Positions 49,849 to 58,984 of a stretch of DNA of 64,000 nucleotides are shown here, piece after piece; within the stretch, counting starts at the first letter, position 1; the number at the start of each line of letters is the position of its first letter. The notes below the pieces were generated by a model. It was not told the DNA's origin and made no database searches. It was given only the letters and a program-made list of their open reading frames with translations. The position numbers and the translations under genes are program-made. This stretch comes from Fen-1273 sp963837815 (GTDB taxonomy: Bacteria; Bacteroidota; Ignavibacteria; UBA10030; UBA6906), in the NCBI GenBank assembly GCA_963837815.1, contig CAWIOS010000009.1, forward strand, positions 868,001 to 932,000, in the 5' to 3' direction.

Positions 49849-52800
49849 TCAGGAGTACTCGTCCCTGCGCATTGTCTGGTTGGAGTCCCGCACGAAACCG
49901 AGCGCTCCCAGTGCGGCGCCGAGCGGACTTTCCGCGGGGCGGACGTCGTCGCAGTATTCGACGACGATCTCCCTGAACGGCCTCACCGGTCCGGGGAGTT
50001 TCATGAGCCCGATAAAAAGCTCGAGCCCTTCGCGGACGGTCTCCGGCGCCGGGTTGCCGATCGAACGGATCCGTGTGCCGGAGGATTCGAACAGGAGAAA
50101 CGGCCTCCCCCCCTCGAACGCAATGTATACCGAGGCCGCGCGCGGCGCGCGGAGCGGGGTGCCGCCCTTCTGTCCGGGGGGGATGGCGAACCCGGGCCCG
50201 TAGGGGTTCGCAGGGTCGCACGCGTTGAGAAGCACGACGGCGGGGCGGGGGCGCTCCGAGCGCATCTTCCTCAGTTCCTCGACGGCCGACGGGAGCGCGA
50301 ACTGCATCCCGGAGAGCCCCTCGATGAAGTACCCGCGGCGTATCTCTCCCTTCAGCTCCATGCGGGCGAGCTCCTGTGCTATCATCCCCCACGGAAGAAG
50401 ATCCTCGCGGGGATGGAACTCGCGCGCCACGATCCCGTACCTCTCGAGAAGCAGCCCGGCCTGTGCCCGCGCGCGCTCACCGGGAGCGGGCGGATCCCCC
50501 ATAAGTCCCGGAGTGCGCACGAGCGACCACCGTCCTGTCCATCCCGGGACCTGGCGCAGGGCCCGGCGTGCCGCCTGCATGATCCGCCCCCTCTGCGGTG
50601 CGCGCCGGGGATTCACGAGTTCAATCCGTTCATAATGCTCCGGTTCATCAGAGTGCGCCGGACGGCGCACCGCGGTCACCTCTGCGAATACGTCGTTCGT
50701 GACAATGCCGTTCCAGAAAAGCTCCGCAATCCCACCGTTCATCCCTTCGAGCGAGAGCCCCGTCCCTTCCCGGACGTCGCTGAAGAACGAGGCGCCGCTT
50801 TTCCCGATGTATTCCAGTATCCTGCGCGCAGGCTCGCGCAGCCGCCCGCCTGCTTCGTTTCCTTCGGCGCCGGGATTCCCGGGGGTTCCCGGCTCCACAT
50901 AGAGCCCCCCGTTCCCGCGGAAAATGAATCGTATCCGTCCCGCCCCGCTTCCGACCCATGCACCGTATCCCCCGGATGTGAACCGCGTCAGAGCCTCAGA
51001 GGTGATGTCGCTGACACGTGCCCGGAGTATGTCCCTCTCCCAGACCTCGGCGGGGAGCGGGAGTCCTTCAAGCCGTCCCAGGGCGGATGCGATATCGATC
51101 CCCTTCCCCGCGCCGCGCACACCCTGCCACCGGAAGAGGAACGATGCGAATTCAGCCGGGGCCGAGGGGGTGATCTCGTGCCGGAGGAGTGAGATCGTCT
51201 GCCGGTGTATGCTCTCGAGCGTTCCCCTGTGACACCACTCTGGGTATTCCCCGCGTGCGGTGAAATTCCCCCTGATCATCTCATTCGAATCCGCGAGTGC
51301 GGCCGCGATCCGCTCCGCGCTGGCGGCCTCTGTGCCGAATCTCCTGCCGATCTCCGCGCTCGTGAGGGGCCCGTGGTTCTGCACGTACCTCCCGACGAGG
51401 AATGCCGCGTTCCGTGGAGAGTCGGGCGGGGCGTAAAGTTCCTTCTCCTCCGCCGCGATCCACCGCGGGCCGTCCGCAAAGGCCACCTGAACAATCCGTC
51501 CGTCCTCCTTGAGCGTACGGAGTATGGCCAGATGATCGCCGTCGCACCGGGCGCGAACCTCATCGTCCGTCAGGTCCCCGATCCGAAGAAATATCTCCAT
51601 GAGCTCCTCGGGTGAGCGGGCCCGCGTCCCGTCCGCGCGGTGCTGCAGGCGGGCATCGACAAACTCGACCGCCTCCGGGCGCACGAGAGAGGAGAGCGTA
51701 TCCTTATCGATGATTTCCCCCAGGATTTCCCTGTTCACCGCCAGGTACTGGCTCAGCCTGTCTTCGCGCGGCTGGTCGCTCTGGTACATGTACACGGCGA
51801 TGAAGTCGAATATCAGGCTCGCGGCGAACGGCGAGGGGATCTCCGTCGCCGCGTGCTCGACGGCGATGGCGCCGCCTGCGATCCCCCGGAGAATCTCCGT
51901 GAAGTGGCCGAAATCGAGAACGTCGTTCAGTATCTCCCGCACGGTTTCGATGACGATCGGGAAGTCGTCATACCTTCGAGCGATCTGGAGTATGTCGGCG
52001 GCGCGGAGGCGCTGGAGCCAGAGTGGGGTCCGTTTCCCCGGCGCGGTCCGCGGCATCAGGAGCGCCCTGGAGGCGTTCTGCCGGAACTGCCCGCCGAAGA
52101 GCGGGGATGCGAGGACTTCGTCAAGGACCACGGAGCGGGCCTCCTCCGGATCGATCCGGTCGAATATGTCCGGCGGGAGGGAGTCGGCGTCCGCCGAACG
52201 GAGGAGTATGCCGTCGTCATTGTACAGCATCTGGGGCTCGGTTCCCGTGAGGTCGTGCATCCGCCTCGCGGCAAAGAGCCCGAGGAGTCCGTTCACCCTC
52301 CGTCCGAATGAAGAGTGGATGACAAGGCGCGGATCCCCGATCTCGTCGCGGAACGATTCCACGAGTATCCGGCAGTCGTGGGGAATGACGCCGGTGGAGT
52401 CCCGCTGCCTCCGGAAATACTCCCGTATGTTCCATGCCGCGCGGCTGTCGATCGGGTAGGAGTTCCTGAGCCGGGAGAGGGAGTCCGGCGCATCGAGCGA
52501 CTCCTCCATGGCTCTCCGGAACCGGCCGACCTGTACGCCGAGCTCGTAGCTCCGCCCGATCCCTTCCCCTTTCCAGAACGGCATCCGGGCGGGCTGCCCC
52601 GGGGCGGGGCTTACCGTGATCCGGTTGGCGTCGATCTCCTCGACGCGCCAGACGCTCGAACCGAGTATGAACGTATCCCCGTTCCTTGTCTCATAGACGA
52701 ATTCCTCGTCCACTTCGCCGACCTTCGTCTTCCCGTCCCTCAGGTACACGCCGTAGTATCCGCGGTCCGCGATCGTCCCTCCTCCCGTCACCGCCCGCCG

Positions 52801-54387
52801 CAGCGTCCCGGGGAGTGCGCGGAGAACCCCGTTCACCCTGTCCCACGAGACGATTCCGCGGAGCTCGCGAAGCGTCCCCTCCGCGTAGCGCCCGGCGATC
52901 ATCCCGATCACGCCGTCGAACAGCGTGCGTGAAAGGTCCCTGTAGCAGTACGACTGCCGGACGAGCCTGTAGAGATCGTCCGGATCCCTCTCCTCCACGC
53001 TTACGGCGGCGACGATCTGCTGGGCGAGCACGTCCAGGCAGTTTTCCGGGATCGCGCTTTCTTCCACTTCGTGTGCGGCGATGCCGCCGGAGACCACGAC
53101 GGACTCGACAAGGTCCTCGCGGTGCGTGGGGAATATCCTCCCCTTGCTTGTGGCGGTGACGAGGTGCCCGGACCGGCCGATCCTCTGGAGGCCGCGGGCG
53201 ATACCCCGCGGGGACTGGAGCTGTATGACGAGGTCGATGCTCCCGATATCGATGCCGAGTTCGAGCGAGGAGGTGGCGACGAGTCCCCTGATCTTCCCCT
53301 CCTTGAGGTCCGATTCCATATCCTCCCGGGCATCACGTGACATGCTCCCGTGGTACGCCCGGACCAGCGGCTCCCCGTCCGCGTCCTTCGGCGTTGCCCT
53401 GAGCGGTGCATGGAGGTTGATTGCCGCGGGAGCCGCGGCGCGCTCTTCCTCCGCGTCGCTCTCCTGCACCGGTCCCGCTGCCATGTCGTTCAGCGCAGCG
53501 GCGGCGCGTTCGGCGAGCCGCCTGTTGTTCACGAATATGAGCGTCGTCCTGTGGAGACGGACGAGCGCGAGGATCTCCGTGAATATGAGCGGCCAGACCC
53601 CTTCGGGGGTGAGGAGCGAAAAATCCGCCGGCGCGCACGCCACGCGTACGTCCATCGTTTTCCGGTGTCCCGCGTCGATGATGTTCACGCGGCGGGGGAC
53701 GAATGCGCTTCCCTCCGCATCCTGCCCCCCCAGGTACGCCGCGATCCGCTCCAGCGGTTTCTGCGTCGCGGAGAGTCCGATCCTCACGAATTCCTGCTCC
53801 GCCACCTCCTGGAGCCTTTCGAGAGAGAGTGAGAGGTGGACCCCCCGCTTGTTTCCGCACATGGCGTGGATCTCGTCGACGATGACGTACTGCACCGTGC
53901 GGAACATCCCCCGTGAGCGCCCGGATGTCAGCATCAGGTAGAGCGATTCGGGGGTCGTGATGAGTATGTCGGGGGGCTTCCTCTGCATCGCGGCGCGTGC
54001 AGTTTGCGGCGTGTCACCCGTCCTGATTCCCGTCCGGATCTTCGGAATGTCCAATCCCGATTCCGCCGCCGTGCGGCGGATCCCCTCCAGGGGTCCCTCG
54101 AGGTTTCGCCCGATATCGTTGTTGAGCGCCTTGAGCGGCGAGATATACAGAATTCTGACGCCTTCCGGGAGCTCCCCAGACAGGTGCTGTTCGACAAGGT
54201 GGTTGATGGCCCAGAGAAACGCCGCGAGCGTCTTCCCGGAACCCGTGGGGGCGAGTATGAGCGTGTTCTTCCCGGCGGAGATGCTCGGCCAGCCGAGCGT
54301 CTGCGGGGGGGTGGGAGAGCCGTATGTGCGGACGAACCAGTCCCGCACAGCGGGATGGAAATCGGCGAGCGTCCCTCGAGCATCCAT
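49849..54387 (-). CDS. lhr: Lhr-type large superfamily 2 helicase
   Basis: 1512 aa. Order: helicase core with Walker A APTGSGKT (residues 46-53), DEIH (171-174), SATQKP, and motif VI LQRIGRSGH; a winged-helix/Lhr-core region; then a long C-terminal half with further winged-helix-like domains and the late block RRGYFIEGLSGMQFALPSAV. Length is close to the ~1500-residue long Lhr form. In other bacteria Lhr acts in DNA repair as a 3'-to-5' translocase. ATG 54385-54387 is the start. There is no ribosome-binding site, and the promoter places the transcript start at about this codon. Confidence 0.93.
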   Translation of the reverse strand: MDARGTLADFHPAVRDWFVRTYGSPTPPQTLGWPSISAGKNTLILAPTGSGKTLAAFLWAINHLVEQHLSGELPEGVRILYISPLKALNNDIGRNLEGPLEGIRRTAAESGLDIPKIRTGIRTGDTPQTARAAMQRKPPDILITTPESLYLMLTSGRSRGMFRTVQYVIVDEIHAMCGNKRGVHLSLSLERLQEVAEQEFVRIGLSATQKPLERIAAYLGGQDAEGSAFVPRRVNIIDAGHRKTMDVRVACAPADFSLLTPEGVWPLIFTEILALVRLHRTTLIFVNNRRLAERAAAALNDMAAGPVQESDAEEERAAAPAAINLHAPLRATPKDADGEPLVRAYHGSMSRDAREDMESDLKEGKIRGLVATSSLELGIDIGSIDLVIQLQSPRGIARGLQRIGRSGHLVTATSKGRIFPTHREDLVESVVVSGGIAAHEVEESAIPENCLDVLAQQIVAAVSVEERDPDDLYRLVRQSYCYRDLSRTLFDGVIGMIAGRYAEGTLRELRGIVSWDRVNGVLRALPGTLRRAVTGGGTIADRGYYGVYLRDGKTKVGEVDEEFVYETRNGDTFILGSSVWRVEEIDANRITVSPAPGQPARMPFWKGEGIGRSYELGVQVGRFRRAMEESLDAPDSLSRLRNSYPIDSRAAWNIREYFRRQRDSTGVIPHDCRILVESFRDEIGDPRLVIHSSFGRRVNGLLGLFAARRMHDLTGTEPQMLYNDDGILLRSADADSLPPDIFDRIDPEEARSVVLDEVLASPLFGGQFRQNASRALLMPRTAPGKRTPLWLQRLRAADILQIARRYDDFPIVIETVREILNDVLDFGHFTEILRGIAGGAIAVEHAATEIPSPFAASLIFDFIAVYMYQSDQPREDRLSQYLAVNREILGEIIDKDTLSSLVRPEAVEFVDARLQHRADGTRARSPEELMEIFLRIGDLTDDEVRARCDGDHLAILRTLKEDGRIVQVAFADGPRWIAAEEKELYAPPDSPRNAAFLVGRYVQNHGPLTSAEIGRRFGTEAASAERIAAALADSNEMIRGNFTARGEYPEWCHRGTLESIHRQTISLLRHEITPSAPAEFASFLFRWQGVRGAGKGIDIASALGRLEGLPLPAEVWERDILRARVSDITSEALTRFTSGGYGAWVGSGAGRIRFIFRGNGGLYVEPGTPGNPGAEGNEAGGRLREPARRILEYIGKSGASFFSDVREGTGLSLEGMNGGIAELFWNGIVTNDVFAEVTAVRRPAHSDEPEHYERIELVNPRRAPQRGRIMQAARRALRQVPGWTGRWSLVRTPGLMGDPPAPGERARAQAGLLLERYGIVAREFHPREDLLPWGMIAQELARMELKGEIRRGYFIEGLSGMQFALPSAVEELRKMRSERPRPAVVLLNACDPANPYGPGFAIPPGQKGGTPLRAPRAASVYIAFEGGRPFLLFESSGTRIRSIGNPAPETVREGLELFIGLMKLPGPVRPFREIVVEYCDDVRPAESPLGAALGALGFVRDSNQTMRRDEYS

Positions 54388-54393
54388 AACGCG

Positions 54394-54422
54394 AATCTAG
54401 CGTAATTCGTCCGTTTTTGCAA
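54394..54422 (-). promoter_or_regulatory. Promoter of lhr, possibly producing a leaderless mRNA
   Basis: Minus-strand TTGCAA (54422-54417), 17-bp spacer, TAGATT (54399-54394). Seven nt downstream of the -10 lies the A of the lhr ATG (54387). TTGCAA is its own complement and could also act as the -35 of a rightward promoter (TATAGT at 54442-54447, 19-bp spacer) for the adaptor gene. Confidence 0.55.
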
Positions 54423-54486
54423 CAATTGAACGGACCGGGCGTATAGTAATGCGGTACACTTCTCCTCTCCTTTCCGGAGCCTTTCC

Positions 54487-55578
54487 ATGAAAAAGAAAAT
54501 CATGTTTTCGTCCATCGGCGCCGTGGTGCTCGTGGTGGCGGCGTTCTTTCTCTTTGGCGGTTCAAAAAAAGGGGACGACGCCGGCGTTCCCCGCGTGAAG
54601 GTCACGAAGGGGAACATCATCGACAAGGCGCTTGCCGTCGGGACGATCGAGCCGGAGAACGAGATCTCCGTCAAGTCGAAAGTTTCGGGGGCGGTCAGCA
54701 GGATTTTCGCGGACGCCGGAACGTTTGTCAGGGCGGGCCAACCTCTCCTGGAGGTCAGGCCGGACCCGACCCCGCTTGAGCTCGCGGAGGCCAAGCGGAA
54801 CCTCCAGCTCTCGCAGGTGGATCTCGATAATGCGGCGAAGGACAAGGTCCGGCAGGACACGCTTGTTGCGAAGCGTCTGATTTCCCCCAAGGACTATGAG
54901 GACTTCCAGCGGCACTACGAGCAATCGGAGCTCACCGTCAGCCTGAACAATGAGCGCCTGCAGCTCCTGGAAAGCGGGCGCGTGAAGATCGGGGGGGTGG
55001 AGATCGAGTCGATCGTGAAGGCGCCGATCGACGGGTTCGTCCTGAAGAAAACGGTGGAGGTCGGGGATCCCGTCACGCCGCTCACGACGTACCAGGAGGG
55101 GACGGTCCTCATGAAGATGGCAAACATGGACCGGCTCCTGTTCAAGGGCACGGTCGATGAGATCGACGTCGGGCGCATGAAGGAGGGGATGCCCGCGGAA
55201 ATCAAGGTCGGCGCGCTCCCGACGGACAGGGTCACGGGAACGCTGACGAAGATCTCGCTGAAGGCGGAGAAGAAGGAGAATGCGACCGTGTTTCCGATAG
55301 AGATCGCGATCCCCCGGGCGTCCAACAGCGTCCTGCGTGCGGGGTACTCCGCGAACGCAAGCGTGATCATCCGGCACAAGGACAGCGTCCTTGTGATCCC
55401 GGAGCGGGTCGTCACGTTCAGGAACGATTCGGCGTTTGTCCGGGTCCCCCTGGGCGATGGGAAGGACGAGGAACGCTGTATCAAAACCGGGCTGAGTGAC
55501 GCCATCACGATCGAGGTGGCGGAGGGGCTGAAGGAGGGGGACGAGGTGCTCGAAAAGCCGGTCAAGAAGATCGAATAG
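54487..55578 (+). CDS. Efflux transporter periplasmic adaptor (MacA/HlyD family)
   Basis: 363 aa. One N-terminal membrane anchor (MFSSIGAVVLVVAAFFLFGG), then a lipoyl-like half (VSGAVSRIFADAGTFVRAGQ, PLLEVRPDPTPLELAEAKRN), a short coiled-coil hairpin, the second half (IVKAPIDGFVLKKTVEVGDP) and a beta-barrel domain (EIDVGRMKEGMPAEIKVGAL). Such adaptors link an inner-membrane transporter to an outer-membrane exit duct. The start has no ideal site but TTTCC-GGAGCC precedes ATG 54487. Six nt later the first permease starts, so the two form one transporter. Substrate unknown. Confidence 0.9.
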   Translation: MKKKIMFSSIGAVVLVVAAFFLFGGSKKGDDAGVPRVKVTKGNIIDKALAVGTIEPENEISVKSKVSGAVSRIFADAGTFVRAGQPLLEVRPDPTPLELAEAKRNLQLSQVDLDNAAKDKVRQDTLVAKRLISPKDYEDFQRHYEQSELTVSLNNERLQLLESGRVKIGGVEIESIVKAPIDGFVLKKTVEVGDPVTPLTTYQEGTVLMKMANMDRLLFKGTVDEIDVGRMKEGMPAEIKVGALPTDRVTGTLTKISLKAEKKENATVFPIEIAIPRASNSVLRAGYSANASVIIRHKDSVLVIPERVVTFRNDSAFVRVPLGDGKDEERCIKTGLSDAITIEVAEGLKEGDEVLEKPVKKIE

Positions 55579-55584
55579 GACGCC

Positions 55585-56820
55585 ATGGACTCCCTGCGGA
55601 CGACAATAAGCGAATTCCTGCGCGACATGAGGGCACAGAAGCTCCGGACGTTTCTGACGGTATTCGGCATCGTCTGGGGAACCGTGGCGATTGTCGTCCT
55701 TCTCGCTTTCGGCATGGGATTCAAACGCCAGCTTGCGATCAACATGCACGGGATCGGCGAGAGCGTGGCGATCATGTTTCCCGGGCGGACGACGAAGCCG
55801 TTCGAGGGATTCGGGATCGGCCGCCCCGTGAGTTTTCTTGAAGACGACGCCCGTCTCCTCGCGACGCAGGTCCCGGGGATCGGGCGCGTGAGTCCCGAGT
55901 ATTCCGCCGGGGATGCGCAGGTCCGGCTCGGCGAAAACATAACAAACACGCTTGTCTCGGGCATCTACCCCGTCTACGCCGAGATGCGCAGCATCATCCC
56001 CGAGCCGGGAGGGAGGTTCATCGACGACGTCGACATGAAGGACCGGAAGCGGGTGGCCCTGATCGGTGACGAGGTGAAGCGTCTCCTGTTCGGCGAGGGT
56101 GAGGCGGTGGGGAAGGTCGTCATGGTCGACAATGTTCCCTTCCTCGTCGTGGGGGTGATGCAGAAGAAGACGCAGAGTTCGTCGTACAACCGGCGCGACC
56201 AGGACAGAGTCTTCATCCCCGCATCGACGTTTGCCTCCGTGTTCGGCGCGGTGCACGTCAATAACATCATCTACACGCCGAAGGACCCGCGACAGGCTGA
56301 ACAGGTGCAGGACCAGGTCCGGACGATCCTGGGGAAGAAATACAGGTTCGACCCGACGGACAGGGACGCCGTGTGGATCTGGGATACGTCGGAATTCGAC
56401 AAGTTCCTGTTTTACTTCTTCCTGGCGTTCAATCTCTTCATGGGCCTGATTGGCAGCTTTACGCTCGGCGTGGGGGGGATCGGGGTCGCCAACATCATGT
56501 ACATCGTTGTGCAGGAGCGCGTCAAGGAGATCGGGGTCCGGCGCGCCGTGGGGGCGCGGCGGAGCTCGATCCTTTCCCAGTTCTTTGCCGAGACGTTTTT
56601 CATCATTGCGATCGGCTCGTCGATAGGGTTTCTGATCGCCTGGGGGATCACGATCGTGATGCGGTACATCCCGATAAAGGAGTATGTCGGCACGCCGGAG
56701 ATCTCCGTAACGGTCGCGCTTGCGACGGTTGTCGTCCTTGCGATGATCGGGCTCGCGGCGGGACTCTTCCCGGCCCGCCGCGCGGCCGGCCTGAATGTTG
56801 TCGAATGCCTGCGGTCCTGA
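55585..56820 (+). CDS. ABC transporter permease, MacB/FtsX type, no ATPase domain (first copy)
   Basis: 411 aa. N-terminal segment FLRDMRAQKLRTFLTVFGIV then a first membrane helix (TVAIVVLLAFGMGF), a large periplasmic domain (~residues 45-280), and three C-terminal helices with the FtsX-family signature GVGGIGVANIMYIVVQERVK, then EIGVRRAVGARR. It ends ARRAAGLNVVECLRS. E. coli MacB is a fusion of ATPase and permease; here only the permease is encoded and no ATPase is present in the cluster. Its last ~50 bp recur twice downstream. 6 nt after the adaptor gene. Confidence 0.92.
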   Translation: MDSLRTTISEFLRDMRAQKLRTFLTVFGIVWGTVAIVVLLAFGMGFKRQLAINMHGIGESVAIMFPGRTTKPFEGFGIGRPVSFLEDDARLLATQVPGIGRVSPEYSAGDAQVRLGENITNTLVSGIYPVYAEMRSIIPEPGGRFIDDVDMKDRKRVALIGDEVKRLLFGEGEAVGKVVMVDNVPFLVVGVMQKKTQSSSYNRRDQDRVFIPASTFASVFGAVHVNNIIYTPKDPRQAEQVQDQVRTILGKKYRFDPTDRDAVWIWDTSEFDKFLFYFFLAFNLFMGLIGSFTLGVGGIGVANIMYIVVQERVKEIGVRRAVGARRSSILSQFFAETFFIIAIGSSIGFLIAWGITIVMRYIPIKEYVGTPEISVTVALATVVVLAMIGLAAGLFPARRAAGLNVVECLRS

Positions 56821-56943
56821 GCGGCTTCGCGCGGCCCGCCGCGCGTCAAATCTGAACGTTGTCGAATGTCTGCGCTCCTGACTGAGTGTCGCGCGGCCCG
56901 CCGCGCGGCCGGCCTGAATGTCGTCGAATGCCTGCGGTCCTGA
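56771..56943 (+). repeat. Three tandem copies of a permease gene 3' end
   Basis: The last 50 bp of the first permease (56771-56820) recur at 56832-56881 and 56894-56943, with 61-62 bp periodicity and a short GCGGCTTCGCG-type spacer, plus the start of a fourth unit. Each copy, in its own frame, still encodes ARRA-xx-LNVVECLRS and a stop; differences are mostly synonymous or conservative (SN for AG, GTC for GTT, TGT for TGC). Because the spacing is not a multiple of three, the copies are not read by one frame. Confidence 0.9.
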
Positions 56944-56994
56944 GCGGCTCCGCGCGGGCCCGCCGCCACACCACTGAAGGGAAAAGAGGGAGCT

Positions 56995-58233
56995 ATGTGG
57001 CTCGAACTCCTCCGTGAATTCTTCCAGGACATGAAAGCCCAGCGCACGCGGGCGTTTCTGACGATCGTCGCGATCACATGGGGGACTGTCGCCGTTGTCC
57101 TGCTCATGTCGTTCGGCGAGGGGCTGGGGATCCAGATGGAGAACGGCCTCGTGAACGCCGGCAACAGGATCATGATCCTCTACGGTGGGGAGACCGGGAA
57201 GCAGTACGAGGGGATGGCAAAGGGGCGGAAGATCCGGCTAGTCGAGGACGACGCGCTCCTTCTCCGCCAGGCGATCCCCGGTATTGCGATGATAAGCCCC
57301 CAGTACAGGAACAACGTGAGCCTGACCCGGGGAAAATTCACGACGTCGACCGAGTGCGAGGGCGTCAACCCCATGTTCGAAGAGATGCGGCGGATGTACC
57401 CGGCCTCCGGAGGCCGGTTCCTCGATGAAATGGATCTCATCCAGCAGCGCCGTTCACTCGTCCTGGGGGGGAAAATCGCGGAGGACATATTCGGCAAGGA
57501 TGATCCTGTCGGCCAGACTATTGCGTTTGACGGCATGCCGTTTACCGTGGTCGGCGTTCTCCAGCGGAAGCTCCAGACGGCGATGAACAACGGTCCCGAC
57601 GACGAGAGGGCGATCATCCCGTATTCCACGTTCCGCACGATGTACGGGAACGAGCACGTGAACTCGATCGTCGTCCGTCCCGCCGATCCCTCCCGCCAGG
57701 AGGAACTGAAGAAGGAGATCTTCCGCGTCCTGGCGCGCAAGTACAACTTCGACCCCACGGACGACCGGACGCTGTTCATCTGGGACTTCATCGAGGCGGA
57801 GAAAATCGGGGAGAAGATCGCGCTCGGGGTGACGATATTTCTCGGGTCGGTGGGGCTTCTCACGCTTCTCATCGCCGGAGTCGGCGTCGCGAACGTCATG
57901 TACGTCGTTGTCAAGGAACGGACGCATGACATCGGGGTCAAGATGGCCCTGGGCGCCCGCAAGAGTTACATTCACGCGCAGATCGTATTCGAGGCGCTCT
58001 TTCTTTCGTTCCTCGGGGGAGGGATAGGGACGCTGATCTCGGTGGCCGTCATCGGTGCAGTCAGGCTTATTCCCGCGAGCGGTCCCATGCAATTCCTCGG
58101 GCGCCCCGTCCTCTCCCCCGCGATCATGATCATCACCGCGGCGATACTCGGTGCGATTGGTCTTCTCGCCGGATTCTTCCCCGCCCGGCGCGCGGCGGCC
58201 GTCGACCCCGTCGAATCTCTCCGCTACGAATAG
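56995..58233 (+). CDS. ABC transporter permease, MacB/FtsX type (second copy)
   Basis: 412 aa and a clear paralogue of the upstream permease, with the same plan: FFQDMKAQRTRAFLTIVAIT, first helix, periplasmic domain, three C-terminal helices and AGVGVANVMYVVVKERTHDI then GVKMALGARKSYI. It ends ARRAAAVDPVESLRYE, so it is not the source of the repeated tails. ATG 56995 has GGGAG upstream. Likely works as a heterodimer with the first permease and the adaptor, using an ATPase encoded elsewhere; this is inference. Confidence 0.92.
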   Translation: MWLELLREFFQDMKAQRTRAFLTIVAITWGTVAVVLLMSFGEGLGIQMENGLVNAGNRIMILYGGETGKQYEGMAKGRKIRLVEDDALLLRQAIPGIAMISPQYRNNVSLTRGKFTTSTECEGVNPMFEEMRRMYPASGGRFLDEMDLIQQRRSLVLGGKIAEDIFGKDDPVGQTIAFDGMPFTVVGVLQRKLQTAMNNGPDDERAIIPYSTFRTMYGNEHVNSIVVRPADPSRQEELKKEIFRVLARKYNFDPTDDRTLFIWDFIEAEKIGEKIALGVTIFLGSVGLLTLLIAGVGVANVMYVVVKERTHDIGVKMALGARKSYIHAQIVFEALFLSFLGGGIGTLISVAVIGAVRLIPASGPMQFLGRPVLSPAIMIITAAILGAIGLLAGFFPARRAAAVDPVESLRYE

Positions 58234-58241
58234 CCCGTGCA

Positions 58242-58268
58242 CGGGAGGGGTGCTCAGGGCCCCTCCCG
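58242..58268 (+). terminator. Hairpin after the second permease
   Basis: CGGGAGGGG (58242-58250), 9-nt loop, CCCCTCCCG (58260-58268): a perfect 9-bp stem 8 nt behind the permease stop. It is followed by CCCCTTCT rather than a true U-tract, so termination efficiency is uncertain. Confidence 0.55.
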
Positions 58269-58294
58269 CCCCTTCTGCGCCTTCCCCCGTGAAT

Positions 58295-58323
58295 TTGATT
58301 CGATCGATCAATGTTAGTACATT
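58295..58323 (+). promoter_or_regulatory. Promoter of the thioredoxin-fold genes
   Basis: TTGATT (58295-58300), 17-bp spacer, TACATT (58318-58323). Predicted start near 58330, a leader of about 43 nt before ATG 58373. Confidence 0.65.
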
Positions 58324-58372
58324 ATTTCTCTGTGCCGTTTCACGTGAACCTGGTATCTGAAGGGAGAACCGG

Positions 58373-58879
58373 ATGAACCGCCTTGTACTGTACGTCCTGC
58401 TTCTTGCCGCCGCAATGAGCATTGTCACCGATCGTGCGCCTGCGCAGGATGCGGCGAAGGGTGCGCGGACGCCGGGATATGTCCCGGCCGGGCGGTTCGA
58501 TCCCTCGCGCGACGCGGCCGCCGATATCAAAAGCGCGGTCGCCGAGGCCGGCCGCACGGGACGCCGTGTGCTTCTTGACGTGGGGGGAGAGTGGTGCATC
58601 TGGTGCCGGAGGCTCGATACGCTCTTCACGATCCATGCTGAGCTTGAGAAGTACAGGGAGGCGCATTACGTTGTCGTGAAAGTGAACTGGAGCCCGGAAA
58701 ATAAGAACGAGGGGGTTCTTTCCCGCTACCCGCCCGTCAGGGGATATCCTCACCTGTTCGTTCTCGAAAGCGACGGCACACTTCTGCATTCGCAGGACAC
58801 CGGGGAGCTTGAAAATGGGAAAGGGCATGACCCGGAGAAGGTGATGGCGTTCCTGAGGGCCTGGGCCCCGAAGGACTGA
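58373..58879 (+). CDS. Exported thioredoxin-fold protein (thioredoxin_7-like)
   Basis: 168 aa. A signal peptide or anchor (MNRLVLYVLLLAAAMSIVTD, APAQ end) precedes a thioredoxin fold whose active site is GEWCIWCRRLD with Cys75 and Cys78. The VKVNWSPENKNEGVLSRYPP and YPHLFVLESDG segments match the single-domain relatives of YyaL/DsbD-C proteins, which reduce or oxidise envelope proteins. GAAGGGAGA precedes ATG 58373. The next gene is another thioredoxin-fold protein, so both may serve envelope redox chemistry, perhaps cytochrome c maturation. Confidence 0.8.
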   Translation: MNRLVLYVLLLAAAMSIVTDRAPAQDAAKGARTPGYVPAGRFDPSRDAAADIKSAVAEAGRTGRRVLLDVGGEWCIWCRRLDTLFTIHAELEKYREAHYVVVKVNWSPENKNEGVLSRYPPVRGYPHLFVLESDGTLLHSQDTGELENGKGHDPEKVMAFLRAWAPKD

Positions 58880-58984
58880 CATGCGCGGCGCGGGAGGATG
58901 AACCGGATTGCGCTGTCCGATGTTCAAGTGGTGGCGGGCAGCGGCCCGGCCGCGGAGACGATATTCACAACAGGAGGAGTACCG

